Positions 20,001 through 28,045 of a DNA stretch of 64,000 nt are shown here, piece after piece. Under the pieces are notes generated by a model. That model saw only the letters and a list, made by a program, of their open reading frames with translations. It was not told the DNA's origin and did not search any database. Origin of the DNA: JBCCMQ01 sp039026235 (GTDB taxonomy: Bacteria > Pseudomonadota > Alphaproteobacteria > Rhodobacterales > Rhodobacteraceae); the NCBI GenBank assembly GCA_039026235.1, contig JBCCMQ010000002.1, forward strand, positions 186,001 through 250,000, in the 5' to 3' direction. A program made the translations under genes and the position numbers. Each line of letters opens with the position of its first letter. The stretch's first letter is position 1.

Positions 20001-20757
20001 GTTTCGGATCGAGGCCGAAAGCGAAGGCCCGGAACGTGCTGCGTTCCGAGTGTTTGGCTCGAAGCCCGGCGCCTACGGGGCCGGGCTGCAGGCCCTGATC
20101 GACGAAAAGATCTGGCAGACGCCAGGTGATCTGGCCGAAAGCTTTGTCGCCTGGGGTGGATACGCCTACGGTGCCGGGGCCCAGGGCGAGGCGGTGGCGG
20201 ACGTCTTTGGCGCCCGCCTGTCCCGCGTGGACGCGGTGGTTCAGAATCAGGACAACCGCGAACACGATCTTTTGGACAGTGACGACTATTATCAGTTCGA
20301 AGGCGGGATGACGGCCGCGGTCACCCATCTGAAAGGGACACAGCCCACCACCTATCACAACGATCACTCCCGTCCCGAACGCCCCGTCATCCGTACCCTG
20401 TCCGAGGAAATCGCCCGGGTGGTTCGGTCGCGAGCAGCCAACCCGAAATGGATCACGGGCGTTATGCGCCACGGCTATAAAGGGGCCTTCGAGATGGCGG
20501 CAACGGTCGACTATCTCTTTGCCTTTTCGGCCACGACCGGCGCAGTACGCGATCACCATTTTGACCTTGTTTACGGGGCCTATCTTGAGGATGACGCGGT
20601 GCGCGACTTTCTTGAGCGCGAGAATGCGCCTGCGTTGACAGAGATGGCCGAACGCTTTGCGGAAGCGCTTGACCGGGGGCTTTGGACGCCAAGAAGAAAC
20701 AGTGCGCCGCAGCACCTGAAGGCGCTGCTCGACAGAAGGAAAGAGCGAACGTCATGA
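17023..20757 (+). CDS. cobN: Cobaltochelatase large subunit CobN
   Basis: CobN is the tetrapyrrole-binding subunit of the ATP-dependent cobaltochelatase CobNST, which inserts Co2+ into hydrogenobyrinic acid a,c-diamide in the aerobic route. The 1244-residue length fits CobN and its ChlH/BchH relatives. Visible hallmarks are ILANYPNKDGRLANGVGLDTPAS, IVHLGKHGNLEWLPGKAVGLS, HVYPFIVNDPGEGTQAKRRAQAVIVDHLTPP and MRTGGDDIAQALALMGVKPTWD. A C-terminal NPKWITGVMRHGYKGAFEMAATVDYLFAFSATT segment is also present. The BchH alternative is unlikely in this context. The partner AAA+ subunits CobS and CobT are not in the window. GTG start with a weak ribosome site; the stop overlaps cobO (ATGA). Confidence 0.96.
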   Translation: MHLLAAEPGTVTDGSEPVDPDQTPADVVFISAADSELAALSEARAGLGRSAPGLRLANLSWLAHPFSVDKYIDDTLSRSRLIVVRALGGAAYWRYAVEQLSARLGDAGIRLALLPGDDKPDDELLQLSTVSDTDWTQLWAYLTEGGPGNASSFLEYARHMLDGTPVPPPATPLLRAGCYWPGAAVTDPGTVSDHWTKGAPVVAIVFYRALLQGAGLNPVNQMVRALLQRGLNPLPVFVASLKDPLSAATVDELFSKYPPEIVLNATSFAVSSLGGDDGGAARAPTTLDKPGRPVLQIVFSAATEDAWLDEARGLPVRDIAMNVALPEVDGRVLASAVSFKSEAYRDPETECSIATYRARGDRIQFVADLAANWVRLGRTPPKERRVALILANYPNKDGRLANGVGLDTPASTIGALNALSDAGYSVDGAPTSSAALMRAIMDGPTNWLTDRADREGGVCLSMEAYLAFYVALPWEVRRDVETRWGPPEKDPFMAPDGFRLSVLTFGNVVVGLQPARGYNIDPEDTYHSPDLVPPHNYLAFYAWLRTEFKAQAIVHLGKHGNLEWLPGKAVGLSSTCFPEVALGPLPHVYPFIVNDPGEGTQAKRRAQAVIVDHLTPPLTRAETYGPLRDLEVLVDEYYQAAGVDPKRIVLLRDEILSLMSATGLDADAGVTTGDDTDSRLQKLDTYLCELKESQIRDGLHIFGTAPEGQLRTDLAVALARVGRGEGRGRNASLLRAMADDFELGFDPLDCPMAEPWTGPRPPDLAELTGDLWRSAGDTVERLEHMAAKLVDGDAPPPGPVSRQVLEEINTRVLPAIDGSGKAETDGLLAALDGRFLAPGPSGAPTRGRLDVLPTGRNFYSVDNRAVPTRAAWTLGWASADLLIERHLQDHGDWPRTMALTAWGTSNMRTGGDDIAQALALMGVKPTWDQMSGRVTGFEVIPLGALGRPRVDVTLRVSGFFRDAFPAQMDLVASAARAVMECDEPAEMNPAAAQFRIEAESEGPERAAFRVFGSKPGAYGAGLQALIDEKIWQTPGDLAESFVAWGGYAYGAGAQGEAVADVFGARLSRVDAVVQNQDNREHDLLDSDDYYQFEGGMTAAVTHLKGTQPTTYHNDHSRPERPVIRTLSEEIARVVRSRAANPKWITGVMRHGYKGAFEMAATVDYLFAFSATTGAVRDHHFDLVYGAYLEDDAVRDFLERENAPALTEMAERFAEALDRGLWTPRRNSAPQHLKALLDRRKERTS

Positions 20758-21362
20758 CCGACGATGCGGAACGCCACGCCCAGAAGATGGCCAAGAAAAA
20801 GGCCGCGCGTGATAAGATCATGGCGACCAAGACCGAAGAAAAAGGCCTGATCATTGTCCATACGGGCAAGGGTAAGGGGAAATCTTCGTCTGCCTTTGGA
20901 ATGATCTTTCGCTGTATAGCCCACGGCATGCCCTGTGCAGTCGTTCAATTCATCAAGGGCGGCATGGGGACCGGTGAACGCGATCTGATCACCGGCAATT
21001 TCGCCAATCTGTGTCAGTTCTACACGATGGGCGAAGGCTTCACCTGGGAGACGCAGGACAAGACCCGCGACATCGAAATGGCCCATGCGGCCTGGGCGAA
21101 GGCCAAAGAGCTGATTCTGGACCCGAAGAACCGGATGGTCCTTCTGGATGAGATCAACATCGCCCTGCGCTATGACTATATCGAACTTGACGAGGTCATA
21201 GGGTTCCTGCGCAAACACAAACCCCCGATGACGCACGTTGTTCTGACGGGACGGAATGCCAAAGAGCCACTGATTGAATTGGCCGATCTGGCGACTGAGA
21301 TGGAACTGGTGAAACATCCTTTCAGATCCGGGGTCAAAGCGCAGGCCGGCGTGGAGTTCTGA
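20754..21362 (+). CDS. cobO: Corrinoid adenosyltransferase CobO (BtuR/CobA type)
   Basis: CobO transfers the 5'-deoxyadenosyl group of ATP to cob(I)alamin or cob(I)yrinate diamide. The 202-residue protein has the atypical P-loop HTGKGKGKSSSAFGM typical of the family, with VQFIKGGMGTGERDLI, VLLDEINIALRYDYI and VVLTGRNAKEPLIELADLATEM. I used ATG 20754, which overlaps the cobN stop (ATGA) and gives the usual MTDDAERHAQKM start; a frame opening at 20682 is longer only because it reads through the end of cobN. Confidence 0.96.
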   Translation: MTDDAERHAQKMAKKKAARDKIMATKTEEKGLIIVHTGKGKGKSSSAFGMIFRCIAHGMPCAVVQFIKGGMGTGERDLITGNFANLCQFYTMGEGFTWETQDKTRDIEMAHAAWAKAKELILDPKNRMVLLDEINIALRYDYIELDEVIGFLRKHKPPMTHVVLTGRNAKEPLIELADLATEMELVKHPFRSGVKAQAGVEF

Positions 21363-21429
21363 CAGTTTGGGACCTGTCCGGGTTGTCTCCTATACTTGCA
21401 AGCTGTCGCGCTGGGCCGGGACAACGCCT

Positions 21430-22164
21430 ATGCGCATCGCGGTGGTGGCTGATCTGCACGCTGGCTGGCCCTATATGGGTGCGAACCGGGTCGCCGCGAT
21501 CCTGCAACAGGTTCAGGCACTCGATGCAGATCTGATCGCGCTTTTGGGAGACTACCCATGCCATGCGATTTTGACCCGACGCCCCGATCCGGATGCGCTT
21601 GCGCGGCAACTGGCGACCCTTCGGGCGCCTCTTGGCGTCTTTGCCGTTTTCGGAAACCATGACTGGCATGATGATCCGGAAGCGATGGCGCGCAGGACGC
21701 CGCCCACCATTTGGCATCGGGCATTTGACTCTGTCGGATTGCGTTACCTGGAGAATTCCCGGGTCGAGTGCACGCATGGCGGCCAGCGGTTCCTGTTGGC
21801 CGGTCTTGGATCGCAACGCGCGTTCGCGAATGAAGGTCGGCCGCGTTCCGGAAACGATGACTTGCCGCAGACCCTGGACGGCGCCGACCCGGATCTCCCT
21901 CTCCTGCTGCTTGCGCACGAGCCTGATATATTTGCCGAGGTGCCGGATGGCGTCGATCTGGTTCTGTCCGGGCATACGCATGGCGGGCAGATCACGTTCT
22001 TTGGCTTCGCACCCGTGGTGCCTTCGAGGTTTGGTCGCCGGTTTGTCCACGGCAAGTACGTACACGGTGATCGGCAGCTTGTGGTCTCTGGCGGGCTTGG
22101 CTGCTCGGGCGTGCCGATCCGTTTTGGCGTGCCGCCAGAAATAACCATGGTCGCGATCCAATGA
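21430..22164 (+). CDS. Calcineurin-like metallophosphoesterase within the cob operon
   Basis: A 244-residue metallophosphoesterase with every metal-ligand motif: VADLHAG (D-x-H), ALLGDYPCH (GD), VFGNHDWHD (GNHD), LLLAHEPD and VLSGHTHGGQI. It resembles YkuE/YaeI-type phosphoesterases but starts directly at MRIAVVADLHAG with no membrane anchor. The ATG at 21430 is preferred to 21367 because the added residues do not fit the fold. It lies 67 bases after cobO and its stop overlaps the cobQ start (ATGA), so it is cotranslated with B12 genes. A role as a B12-pathway phosphatase is an inference from position only. Confidence 0.88.
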   Translation: MRIAVVADLHAGWPYMGANRVAAILQQVQALDADLIALLGDYPCHAILTRRPDPDALARQLATLRAPLGVFAVFGNHDWHDDPEAMARRTPPTIWHRAFDSVGLRYLENSRVECTHGGQRFLLAGLGSQRAFANEGRPRSGNDDLPQTLDGADPDLPLLLLAHEPDIFAEVPDGVDLVLSGHTHGGQITFFGFAPVVPSRFGRRFVHGKYVHGDRQLVVSGGLGCSGVPIRFGVPPEITMVAIQ

Positions 22165-23624
22165 CGGCGGCGGTCATGATACAGGGCACAGGGTCCAACG
22201 TCGGAAAATCGGTGCTGGTTGCCGGGCTGGCCCGGGCCCTAACGCTGCGCGGACATCGGGTGCGCCCGTTCAAACCCCAGAACATGTCAAACAATGCGGC
22301 TGTTACCGTGGATGGTGGCGAGATTGGGCGTGCGCAGGCGCTGCAGGCCCTGGCCTGCGGGGCTGAGCCGGTGGTGGACATGAACCCGGTGCTTTTGAAA
22401 CCCGAAACTGAAACAGGCGCCCAGGTCGTCGTGCAGGGCAAGCGTTTGACGTCGGTCAAGGCCAAGGCATACGCCAAGCTAAAGCCATCGCTGATGGCGC
22501 CAGTACTCGAGAGTTTTGAACGCTTGTCCCGCCAGGCTGATGTCGTCCTGGTGGAAGGTGCGGGCAGCCCGGCCGAGGTCAATCTGCGCGCTGGCGATAT
22601 CGCCAACATGGGTTTTGCCTGCGCCGCCCGCGTTCCCGTGGTTCTGGTCGGAGATATTGACCGTGGCGGCGTCATTGCTCAACTGGTGGGCACCCGTGCT
22701 GTGCTGGACCCGGACGATCTGTCTCAAATCAAAGCATTCGCGATCAACAAATTCCGGGGAGATCCGCGGCTCTTCGATGGAGGCTACGATCGGATATCGG
22801 AAGAGACCGGCTGGACTGGGCTTGGCGTTGTTCCGTGGTTCGGTGCCGCTGCCCAGCTTCCCGCCGAAGACGCCTTGGACATCGCTTCAGCAGCACCAGA
22901 AGGCGCTATTCATATAGCCTGTCCAGTGCTGTCCCGTATTGCGAATTTCGATGATCTCGATCCATTGAAGGTCACTCCCGGCCTGCGGGTTACGATGGTG
23001 CACAGCGGTCAACCGCTTCCTGGTGACGCCGATCTGGTCATTCTGCCCGGAAGCAAATCGACGATAGGCGATCTCGCGCACTTGAGGGCCGAAGGTTGGG
23101 ATATCGATCTTAAGGCTCATTTGCGTCGGGGCGGCCGCATTCTTGGACTTTGCGGCGGATATCAGATGCTCGGCCGGAGCATAATCGATGCGGAAGGAAT
23201 TGAGGGGCCGCCCGGCCAGACCGAGGGGCTTGGGTTTTTGGATGTTGTCACGCAGATGCGTCCCGAGAAACGCCTGACACGGGTCGAAGCAGTGCACGAG
23301 AAGACCGGACAGGTCTTTCATGGTTACGAGATCCATATCGGAACAACAGATGGTCCCGATTGTGCACGACCCTTTTGCCAGATCGACGATCGACCGGACG
23401 GTGCAACAGACACCACCGGTATGGTCCAGGGGACCTATCTTCACGGGCTTTTTTCAAGCGACGCGTTTCGGAACCACTACTTGAGTGATTTTGGACAGCC
23501 CGTGCAAAGTGTCGCCTATGGCGATCTGGTCGAAAAGACCCTGAACGATCTGGCCGCGCATCTTGAGGCCCATTTCGACATTGATACTCTGATCTCCATA
23601 GCCCGGAGGCGCACCGGGACGTAG
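22161..23624 (+). CDS. cobQ: Cobyric acid synthase
   Basis: CobQ amidates side chains b, d, e and g of adenosylcobyrinate a,c-diamide. The 487-residue protein has the N-terminal P-loop-like MIQGTGSNVGKSVLVAGLARAL, the substrate segment FKPQNMSNNAAVTVDGGEIGRAQALQALACG and the ATP-site stretch DIDRGGVIAQLVGT. A C-terminal glutamine amidotransferase domain carries the nucleophile cysteine in GLCGGYQMLGR and a histidine in GTYLHGLF. It is the last gene of the riboswitch unit and is coupled to the phosphoesterase upstream. The downstream neighbour is convergent. Confidence 0.96.
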   Translation: MTAAVMIQGTGSNVGKSVLVAGLARALTLRGHRVRPFKPQNMSNNAAVTVDGGEIGRAQALQALACGAEPVVDMNPVLLKPETETGAQVVVQGKRLTSVKAKAYAKLKPSLMAPVLESFERLSRQADVVLVEGAGSPAEVNLRAGDIANMGFACAARVPVVLVGDIDRGGVIAQLVGTRAVLDPDDLSQIKAFAINKFRGDPRLFDGGYDRISEETGWTGLGVVPWFGAAAQLPAEDALDIASAAPEGAIHIACPVLSRIANFDDLDPLKVTPGLRVTMVHSGQPLPGDADLVILPGSKSTIGDLAHLRAEGWDIDLKAHLRRGGRILGLCGGYQMLGRSIIDAEGIEGPPGQTEGLGFLDVVTQMRPEKRLTRVEAVHEKTGQVFHGYEIHIGTTDGPDCARPFCQIDDRPDGATDTTGMVQGTYLHGLFSSDAFRNHYLSDFGQPVQSVAYGDLVEKTLNDLAAHLEAHFDIDTLISIARRRTGT

Positions 23625-23630
23625 TGCGCC
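23608..23630. terminator. Stem-loop at the cobQ stop, possible bidirectional terminator
   Basis: GGCGCAC (23608-23614) pairs perfectly with GTGCGCC (23624-23630) around a nine-base loop that includes the cobQ stop codon. It lies between two convergent genes, where a terminator is expected. There is no U-tract on either side, so intrinsic termination is doubtful. Confidence 0.25.
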
Positions 23631-23636
23631 GGCGGC

Positions 23637-24566
23637 CTAGATCAGAAGCAGCCAGGCTGAGGTGGTCAATATGGATGCCGCCGTTCCGATCAGCACCGAG
23701 CTTGCACTCACGCGCAGGGCGACCCCGTACATATTGGCGAAAATGTAGGTGTTGACACCTGGAGCCATCGATGCCGTCACGATGGCTGAGCGAAGCTGCG
23801 CATCAGTAATTCCTGTGACTTCCGTTCCAAGGCCGTAGACGATCGCCGGATGCACCAAAAGCGATAGCACACAGATAAAGGCCACCTCTTTCAGATCCGC
23901 ATCAATCCGGTAGCGGACCAGAACGCCGCCAAGCGCGAAAAGCGCGGCGGGAATTGCGGCACGCTCCATAAAGCCCACCGCATCCAGGACCGGCTGGGGC
24001 AGCGTGATGTTGCCCAGATTGACCGCAAATCCCAACAGAAGTCCGATCATCAGGGCGTTCTTGAAAATCGCCTTCAGAACCGCAGATGTGAGTGCCAAAC
24101 CGGACCGACCGCGGCTTTGAGCCATGGCCATCGCCGTCATCCCAAGTGTGAAGCAAAACGGCGCGTGAATGGCCACAATCGCATAGTTCGGGTCCAGGCT
24201 TTCCGGCCCGAAGGCGCGCTCGGTAATCGGAAGCCCGACCAGAACAGAGTTTGCATAAAGCGCACAGAAGCCGATGGCGACCGAGGCCTCCCAAGAGCGA
24301 TCGAATATATAGCGCGCGCCGAATATGCCCAGCAGATAGACCGTCGCCGAGCCCGCATAGTAGCTGATCAACAGCCTCCAGTCGAAGCTTTGGCGTAGGT
24401 CAAGTTCGCTTACGGCAGTGAACAAAAGGCAGGGAATTGCGAAGTTCTGCGTGAACTTCATCAGCCCATCAACAAAGGTGTCTTCGAACAGCCCAAAACG
24501 CACTGCCGCGTAGCCAAAGCCGATCACTAGGAAAACCGGCAGAACGACTTGGATCAAGGAGTCCAA
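23637..24566 (-). CDS. AEC family transporter (auxin efflux carrier superfamily)
   Basis: A 309-residue hydrophobic protein with about ten membrane segments, starting VVLPVFLVIGFGYAAVRFGLF and containing the PCLLFTAVSELDL and YANSVLVGLPITERAFG segments of AEC permeases (Asn-Ser-x-x-x-G-x-P-I is a family pattern). AEC proteins move organic anions such as malate, but specificity cannot be read. The gene begins four bases after the MBL hydrolase stop and ends the long minus-strand run. Confidence 0.87.
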   Translation of the reverse strand: MDSLIQVVLPVFLVIGFGYAAVRFGLFEDTFVDGLMKFTQNFAIPCLLFTAVSELDLRQSFDWRLLISYYAGSATVYLLGIFGARYIFDRSWEASVAIGFCALYANSVLVGLPITERAFGPESLDPNYAIVAIHAPFCFTLGMTAMAMAQSRGRSGLALTSAVLKAIFKNALMIGLLLGFAVNLGNITLPQPVLDAVGFMERAAIPAALFALGGVLVRYRIDADLKEVAFICVLSLLVHPAIVYGLGTEVTGITDAQLRSAIVTASMAPGVNTYIFANMYGVALRVSASSVLIGTAASILTTSAWLLLI

Positions 24567-24570
24567 TCGC

Positions 24571-25368
24571 CTAGGGCCGTATCGGTATGGTCATGCCATC
24601 AAAGGCCGGCGTCACGTTCGGTGGCGTCTCATTCTCCACGGTCTCATAGTCCAGATCAATGTGCATATTGGTCAGCACCGCTAGCTTGGGATTGGCCTTC
24701 TCGATCCATTCCAGCGTGCGCGCCAGATGGGCGTGGCTGGGGTGGGGTGTCCGTCGCAGGGCGTCCACGATCCAGCAATCCAGCCCTTCAAGCGTGTCCC
24801 AGGTAGCGCCCGAGATTTCGGCGGCATCTGGCAGATATGCCAGACCGCCGATCCTGAAGCCAAGGGAATCAATGGCCCCGTGGCCAACCTCAAAAGGGAT
24901 CAATTCGATGCCGCCGCCGGCGCCCTCTACTGCAATTGGGCCGTCAATTGTATGCATGTTCAGGATCGGTGGGTAGGGCGAGCCTTCGGGCTGAACGAAG
25001 GCATAACCGAACCGAGCAAATAGTGCCTCCTGGGTCGGGCCGTCGGCCCAGACCGGCAACCGCTGGCGCATGTTAAAGACGATCATCCGCAGGTCGTCGA
25101 TCCCGTGTGTGTGGTCGGCATGAGAATGCGTGTAAACGACCGCATCCAGCGTTCCGACACCCCGGTCCAACAGCTGACTGCGGAGATCGGGTGAGGTGTC
25201 TATCAGCACACGGGTCACGCCTTCGCTGCCTGTGCGTTCCAGCAATAGCGAACAGCGCTGACGCCGGTTCTTGGGATTATCCGGGTCGCAGTCGCCCCAG
25301 ACGCCCCCCAACCTCGGCACGCCGCCGGATGATCCGCAGCCCAGGATTGTGGCCGTAAATTCGTTCAT
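24571..25368 (-). CDS. MBL-fold metallohydrolase (PhnP-like)
   Basis: A 265-residue metallo-beta-lactamase-fold protein. The N-terminus ATILGCGSSGGVPRLGGVWGDCD and the metal motif YTHSHADHTHGIDDLR match PhnP-like phosphodiesterases, which act on cyclic phosphates. The later VGHGAIDSLGFRIGGLAYLPDAAEIS and PSHAHLARTLEWIEKANPKLAVLTNMHIDLDY supply further ligands. The true substrate in this branch, often found beside tatD and holB, is not known. ATG 25368 overlaps the tatD stop (ATGA). Confidence 0.9.
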   Translation of the reverse strand: MNEFTATILGCGSSGGVPRLGGVWGDCDPDNPKNRRQRCSLLLERTGSEGVTRVLIDTSPDLRSQLLDRGVGTLDAVVYTHSHADHTHGIDDLRMIVFNMRQRLPVWADGPTQEALFARFGYAFVQPEGSPYPPILNMHTIDGPIAVEGAGGGIELIPFEVGHGAIDSLGFRIGGLAYLPDAAEISGATWDTLEGLDCWIVDALRRTPHPSHAHLARTLEWIEKANPKLAVLTNMHIDLDYETVENETPPNVTPAFDGMTIPIRP

Positions 25369-26171
25369 TCGGCGGCCGCGCTGAACTGCGTGGCCTTCGG
25401 GAAAAGGCGATCAAAGTTGCGGGTCGTTGCGTCTGCAAAGTCATCTGCGCTAAGTCCGAAAATCTCTGCGCCGACGGCCGCCGTATGAACCACATAGCTT
25501 GGCTCATTCCGTTTCCCGCGAAACGGTGGTGGCGCCAGATAGGGGGCATCCGTTTCGATCAAAATCCGGTCCAATGGCGCGGCCTTGAATATGTCGCGCA
25601 ACACGGTGCTGCGTGGAAAGGCGGCGATGCCCGACATGGACAGATAAAACCCGAGTTCCAGCGCCGTTTCGGCCAGTCGCCGTCCCGACGAGAAGCAGTG
25701 CATGACGCAAGAAAAAGGGCCGGCGGCGTGCTCATCGCGCAGAATACGTGCCATGTCTTCATCGGCGTCGCGGGCGTGGATGATCAGCGGCAGGCCGGTT
25801 TGGCGACAAGCTTCGATATGAACGAGCAGGCTTTCCTGCTGGGCCTCGGCGCTTTCGGACGTATAATGATAGTCGAGCCCGGATTCCCCGATGCCCACGA
25901 ATTTTGGGTGGTTGGACAGATACACGATGTCCTCTACACGCACCATTGGTTCGTCTGCCACGGACATCGGATGGGTGCCGGCCGCATAGAAAACGGGATC
26001 GTATTTTTCCGCGATTGCCCGGACGTACGGTTCGGAATGAAGCCTCGTGCAAATCGTCACCATCCTGCCAACGCCCGCGGACACCGCGCGCGCGATGACC
26101 TCTGGCAGGTCCTCGGCCAGAGCAGGAAAATCCAGATGACAATGGCTATCGACAAGGGTTGGAGTGGACAT
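25365..26171 (-). CDS. TatD family metal-dependent hydrolase
   Basis: A 268-residue TIM-barrel hydrolase starting LVDSHCHLDFPAL, the H-x-H metal motif. It also has the conserved VGIGESGLDYHY (Glu ligand), GLPLIIHARDADEDM, CVMHCFSSG and a C-terminal ILIETDAPYLAPPPFRGKRNEPSYV. TatD proteins are 3'-5' exonucleases or DNases linked to DNA repair and turnover. It sits 123 bases after holB and is coupled to the MBL hydrolase, a conserved order (tmk-holB-tatD-MBL) in alphaproteobacteria. Confidence 0.95.
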   Translation of the reverse strand: MSTPTLVDSHCHLDFPALAEDLPEVIARAVSAGVGRMVTICTRLHSEPYVRAIAEKYDPVFYAAGTHPMSVADEPMVRVEDIVYLSNHPKFVGIGESGLDYHYTSESAEAQQESLLVHIEACRQTGLPLIIHARDADEDMARILRDEHAAGPFSCVMHCFSSGRRLAETALELGFYLSMSGIAAFPRSTVLRDIFKAAPLDRILIETDAPYLAPPPFRGKRNEPSYVVHTAAVGAEIFGLSADDFADATTRNFDRLFPKATQFSAAAE

Positions 26172-26294
26172 GAGTTACCTTTCGGCACCGCCCGATTGCA
26201 CGCAGACGGGTTGCTTTCGCTGGTATCTGGGATCGGTTCGGCGCGGTCAAGGCGCAGGCGCGAACGTTAAGACCGCAAACCCTGGATCGCTGGA

Positions 26295-27422
26295 CTAGGT
26301 TTCGGTCCCGATCACCAGGCACCCGGTTTTTCTGACCTGCAGCAGAAGATCGAGAAATACGGCCGTGGGATCTAGGTTCACCGCCTTCGCTCGGCGTGCT
26401 TCGGAAGAGATCTTGGCTTGAAGCTGCGCCCAGGCTCGTGCCGCTGCGGCATCGGGTGCCAGACGGGACAGTACTGCTATTTCGCCTTCGGCTGCGGCCT
26501 CTTTCGGGATCAGACCCGATCCTGTCTTTGCCAGACGCGCCAACAGCTGGTCAGCAAGCAGTGTGACAAGCAACTCGAACGCCGTGTCACCAGCACGGGC
26601 GGATGCAGTCTCGGACATGCGAACGGCGGCTTGCCGGTCGAATTCCGGAAGCCTGCTGAACAGCGATAGAAGGTTTGCATAGGCCGTCAGGCTTTCCGAG
26701 CGTTCGAGCGCTATCGCTGCGCCGACTGATCCCGCCGCCAACTCTTGCAGCGCGGGGTTCAGTGTCGTGTCCTGGGCGATCAGCGCCTGTTCCATGTCGT
26801 CGGTGGACAAAGGCAGGCAGCGCAGCGTCCTGCAACGGCTTCGGATCGTCGGGAGCAGTCGGGTAGGCTGATGGGACACCAGGAAAATGAAGGCGTCTGG
26901 GGGCGGCTCTTCCAGCACCTTGAGCAGCGCATTGGCCGCCGCATCATTCATATCCTCGGCCGCATCGATCAAAACAACCCGTCGGCCGCCGTCGGCCGCC
27001 GACAGCCCGAAAAAGGACTTGAGTTTCCTGACCTCATCGACGGTTATGCGGGTTTTGAGGCGCTTCGCCTTTTCGTCCCACGGACGTCGCAGCACGTGCA
27101 TACGACCTTCGGCGCCAGCGCGCAGACGCCGGGCGACCGGATTATCCTCTTCCACATCCAGGGATGCCGGCGACTGGTTCCCGAACAGGCCGCCCGTTTG
27201 CTGGTCATTGGCCAAGACAAACCGGGTGAGGCGCCAAGCCAGGGTGGCTTTGCCGACGCCAGCCGGGCCAAAGATCAGCCAGGCATGGTGAAGTTTACCC
27301 GATGAGTAACTTTCCAGGAAGGTTCGTTCGGCATCCTGCTGACCGAAAAGCCTTGGCGTATCGCGCGGGTGGAGCGCGCCGTCCAGCCGATCGGCTTCGG
27401 GCAATCGAGCATCGTCGGCCAT
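26295..27422 (-). CDS. holB: DNA polymerase III subunit delta'
   Basis: HolB is a clamp-loader subunit. The 375-residue protein starts with a linker (PRLFGQQDAERTFLESYSSGKLHHAWLIFGPAGVGKATLAWRL) containing the P-loop. It continues with VVLIDAAEDMNDAAANALLKVLEEPPPDAFIFLVSHQPTRLLPTIRSRCRTLRC, which includes the SRC motif of clamp-loader subunits. Instead of the zinc-binding cysteines it has a long insert, as in other alphaproteobacteria. Its ATG shares one base with the tmk TAA (TAATG). Confidence 0.94.
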   Translation of the reverse strand: MADDARLPEADRLDGALHPRDTPRLFGQQDAERTFLESYSSGKLHHAWLIFGPAGVGKATLAWRLTRFVLANDQQTGGLFGNQSPASLDVEEDNPVARRLRAGAEGRMHVLRRPWDEKAKRLKTRITVDEVRKLKSFFGLSAADGGRRVVLIDAAEDMNDAAANALLKVLEEPPPDAFIFLVSHQPTRLLPTIRSRCRTLRCLPLSTDDMEQALIAQDTTLNPALQELAAGSVGAAIALERSESLTAYANLLSLFSRLPEFDRQAAVRMSETASARAGDTAFELLVTLLADQLLARLAKTGSGLIPKEAAAEGEIAVLSRLAPDAAAARAWAQLQAKISSEARRAKAVNLDPTAVFLDLLLQVRKTGCLVIGTET

Positions 27423-28045
27423 TACAGGGCTTGCTGTACAAGGGTAAGGACGTCCGCGGCAACCTTGTCTATAGTTCTGTCCCCATCAATGACGTGGCAC
27501 CGGTTCGGGAATTCCTGAGGCAGTGCAAGAAAGCCGCTTCGAAGACGGTTCTGAAACCCCATGCCAAAGTCTTCAAAACGATCTTCGCCGCTGTTTCGAT
27601 CGAGACCTCTTTGCAAGGCCGTCTCTGGCGGCATGTCGATGATAAGTGTCAGGTCCGGTTCACGTCCGATCATCTGGTCGTGCAACCTGTCGACCGTCGC
27701 GCGAAGTTCTCCCCTTGTTGCGCCCTGATAGATGCGTGTGCTGTCGGCGAAGCGGTCGCTAATGACGTTGGTACCGGCGATGAGGGCTGGCTCAATAGAC
27801 TTTTCCAGGTGATCGCGGCGCGCAGCTGTGAAAAGGAGTATTTCGGTCTCAGCCGACCAGCGGTCTGGATCGCCCTCCACCAGCAATCGCCGGATCTCTT
27901 CGGCACCCGCGGATCCGCCCGGTTCCCGGGTCAGAAAAGTGGGTTCGCCAGCCTTTTCAAGCGCAGAAGCAAGCAGCCGCGCCTGGGTCGACTTGCCGGA
28001 ACCGTCGATGCCTTCGAAAGTGATAAACCGGCCCGGCTTGGTCAC
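27422..28045 (-). CDS. tmk: Thymidylate kinase
   Basis: Tmk phosphorylates dTMP to dTDP. The 207-residue protein has the P-loop FITFEGIDGSGKSTQARLL, the DR(F/Y) motif in ISDRFADSTRIYQGATRG (D-R-F) and LTLIIDMPPETALQRGLDR. The lid region and C-terminal HVIDGDRTIDKVAADV are normal. The GTG start overlaps the carboxypeptidase stop (GTGA) and the stop is coupled to holB. Confidence 0.96.
   Translation of the reverse strand: MTKPGRFITFEGIDGSGKSTQARLLASALEKAGEPTFLTREPGGSAGAEEIRRLLVEGDPDRWSAETEILLFTAARRDHLEKSIEPALIAGTNVISDRFADSTRIYQGATRGELRATVDRLHDQMIGREPDLTLIIDMPPETALQRGLDRNSGEDRFEDFGMGFQNRLRSGFLALPQEFPNRCHVIDGDRTIDKVAADVLTLVQQAL

Noticed and set aside
18715..20715. Long (666-residue) minus-strand open frame
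   Set aside because: It is exactly antisense to cobN, whose protein shows all family motifs; the antisense product is Arg/His/Pro-rich with no recognisable domain. High-GC third-position bias explains it.
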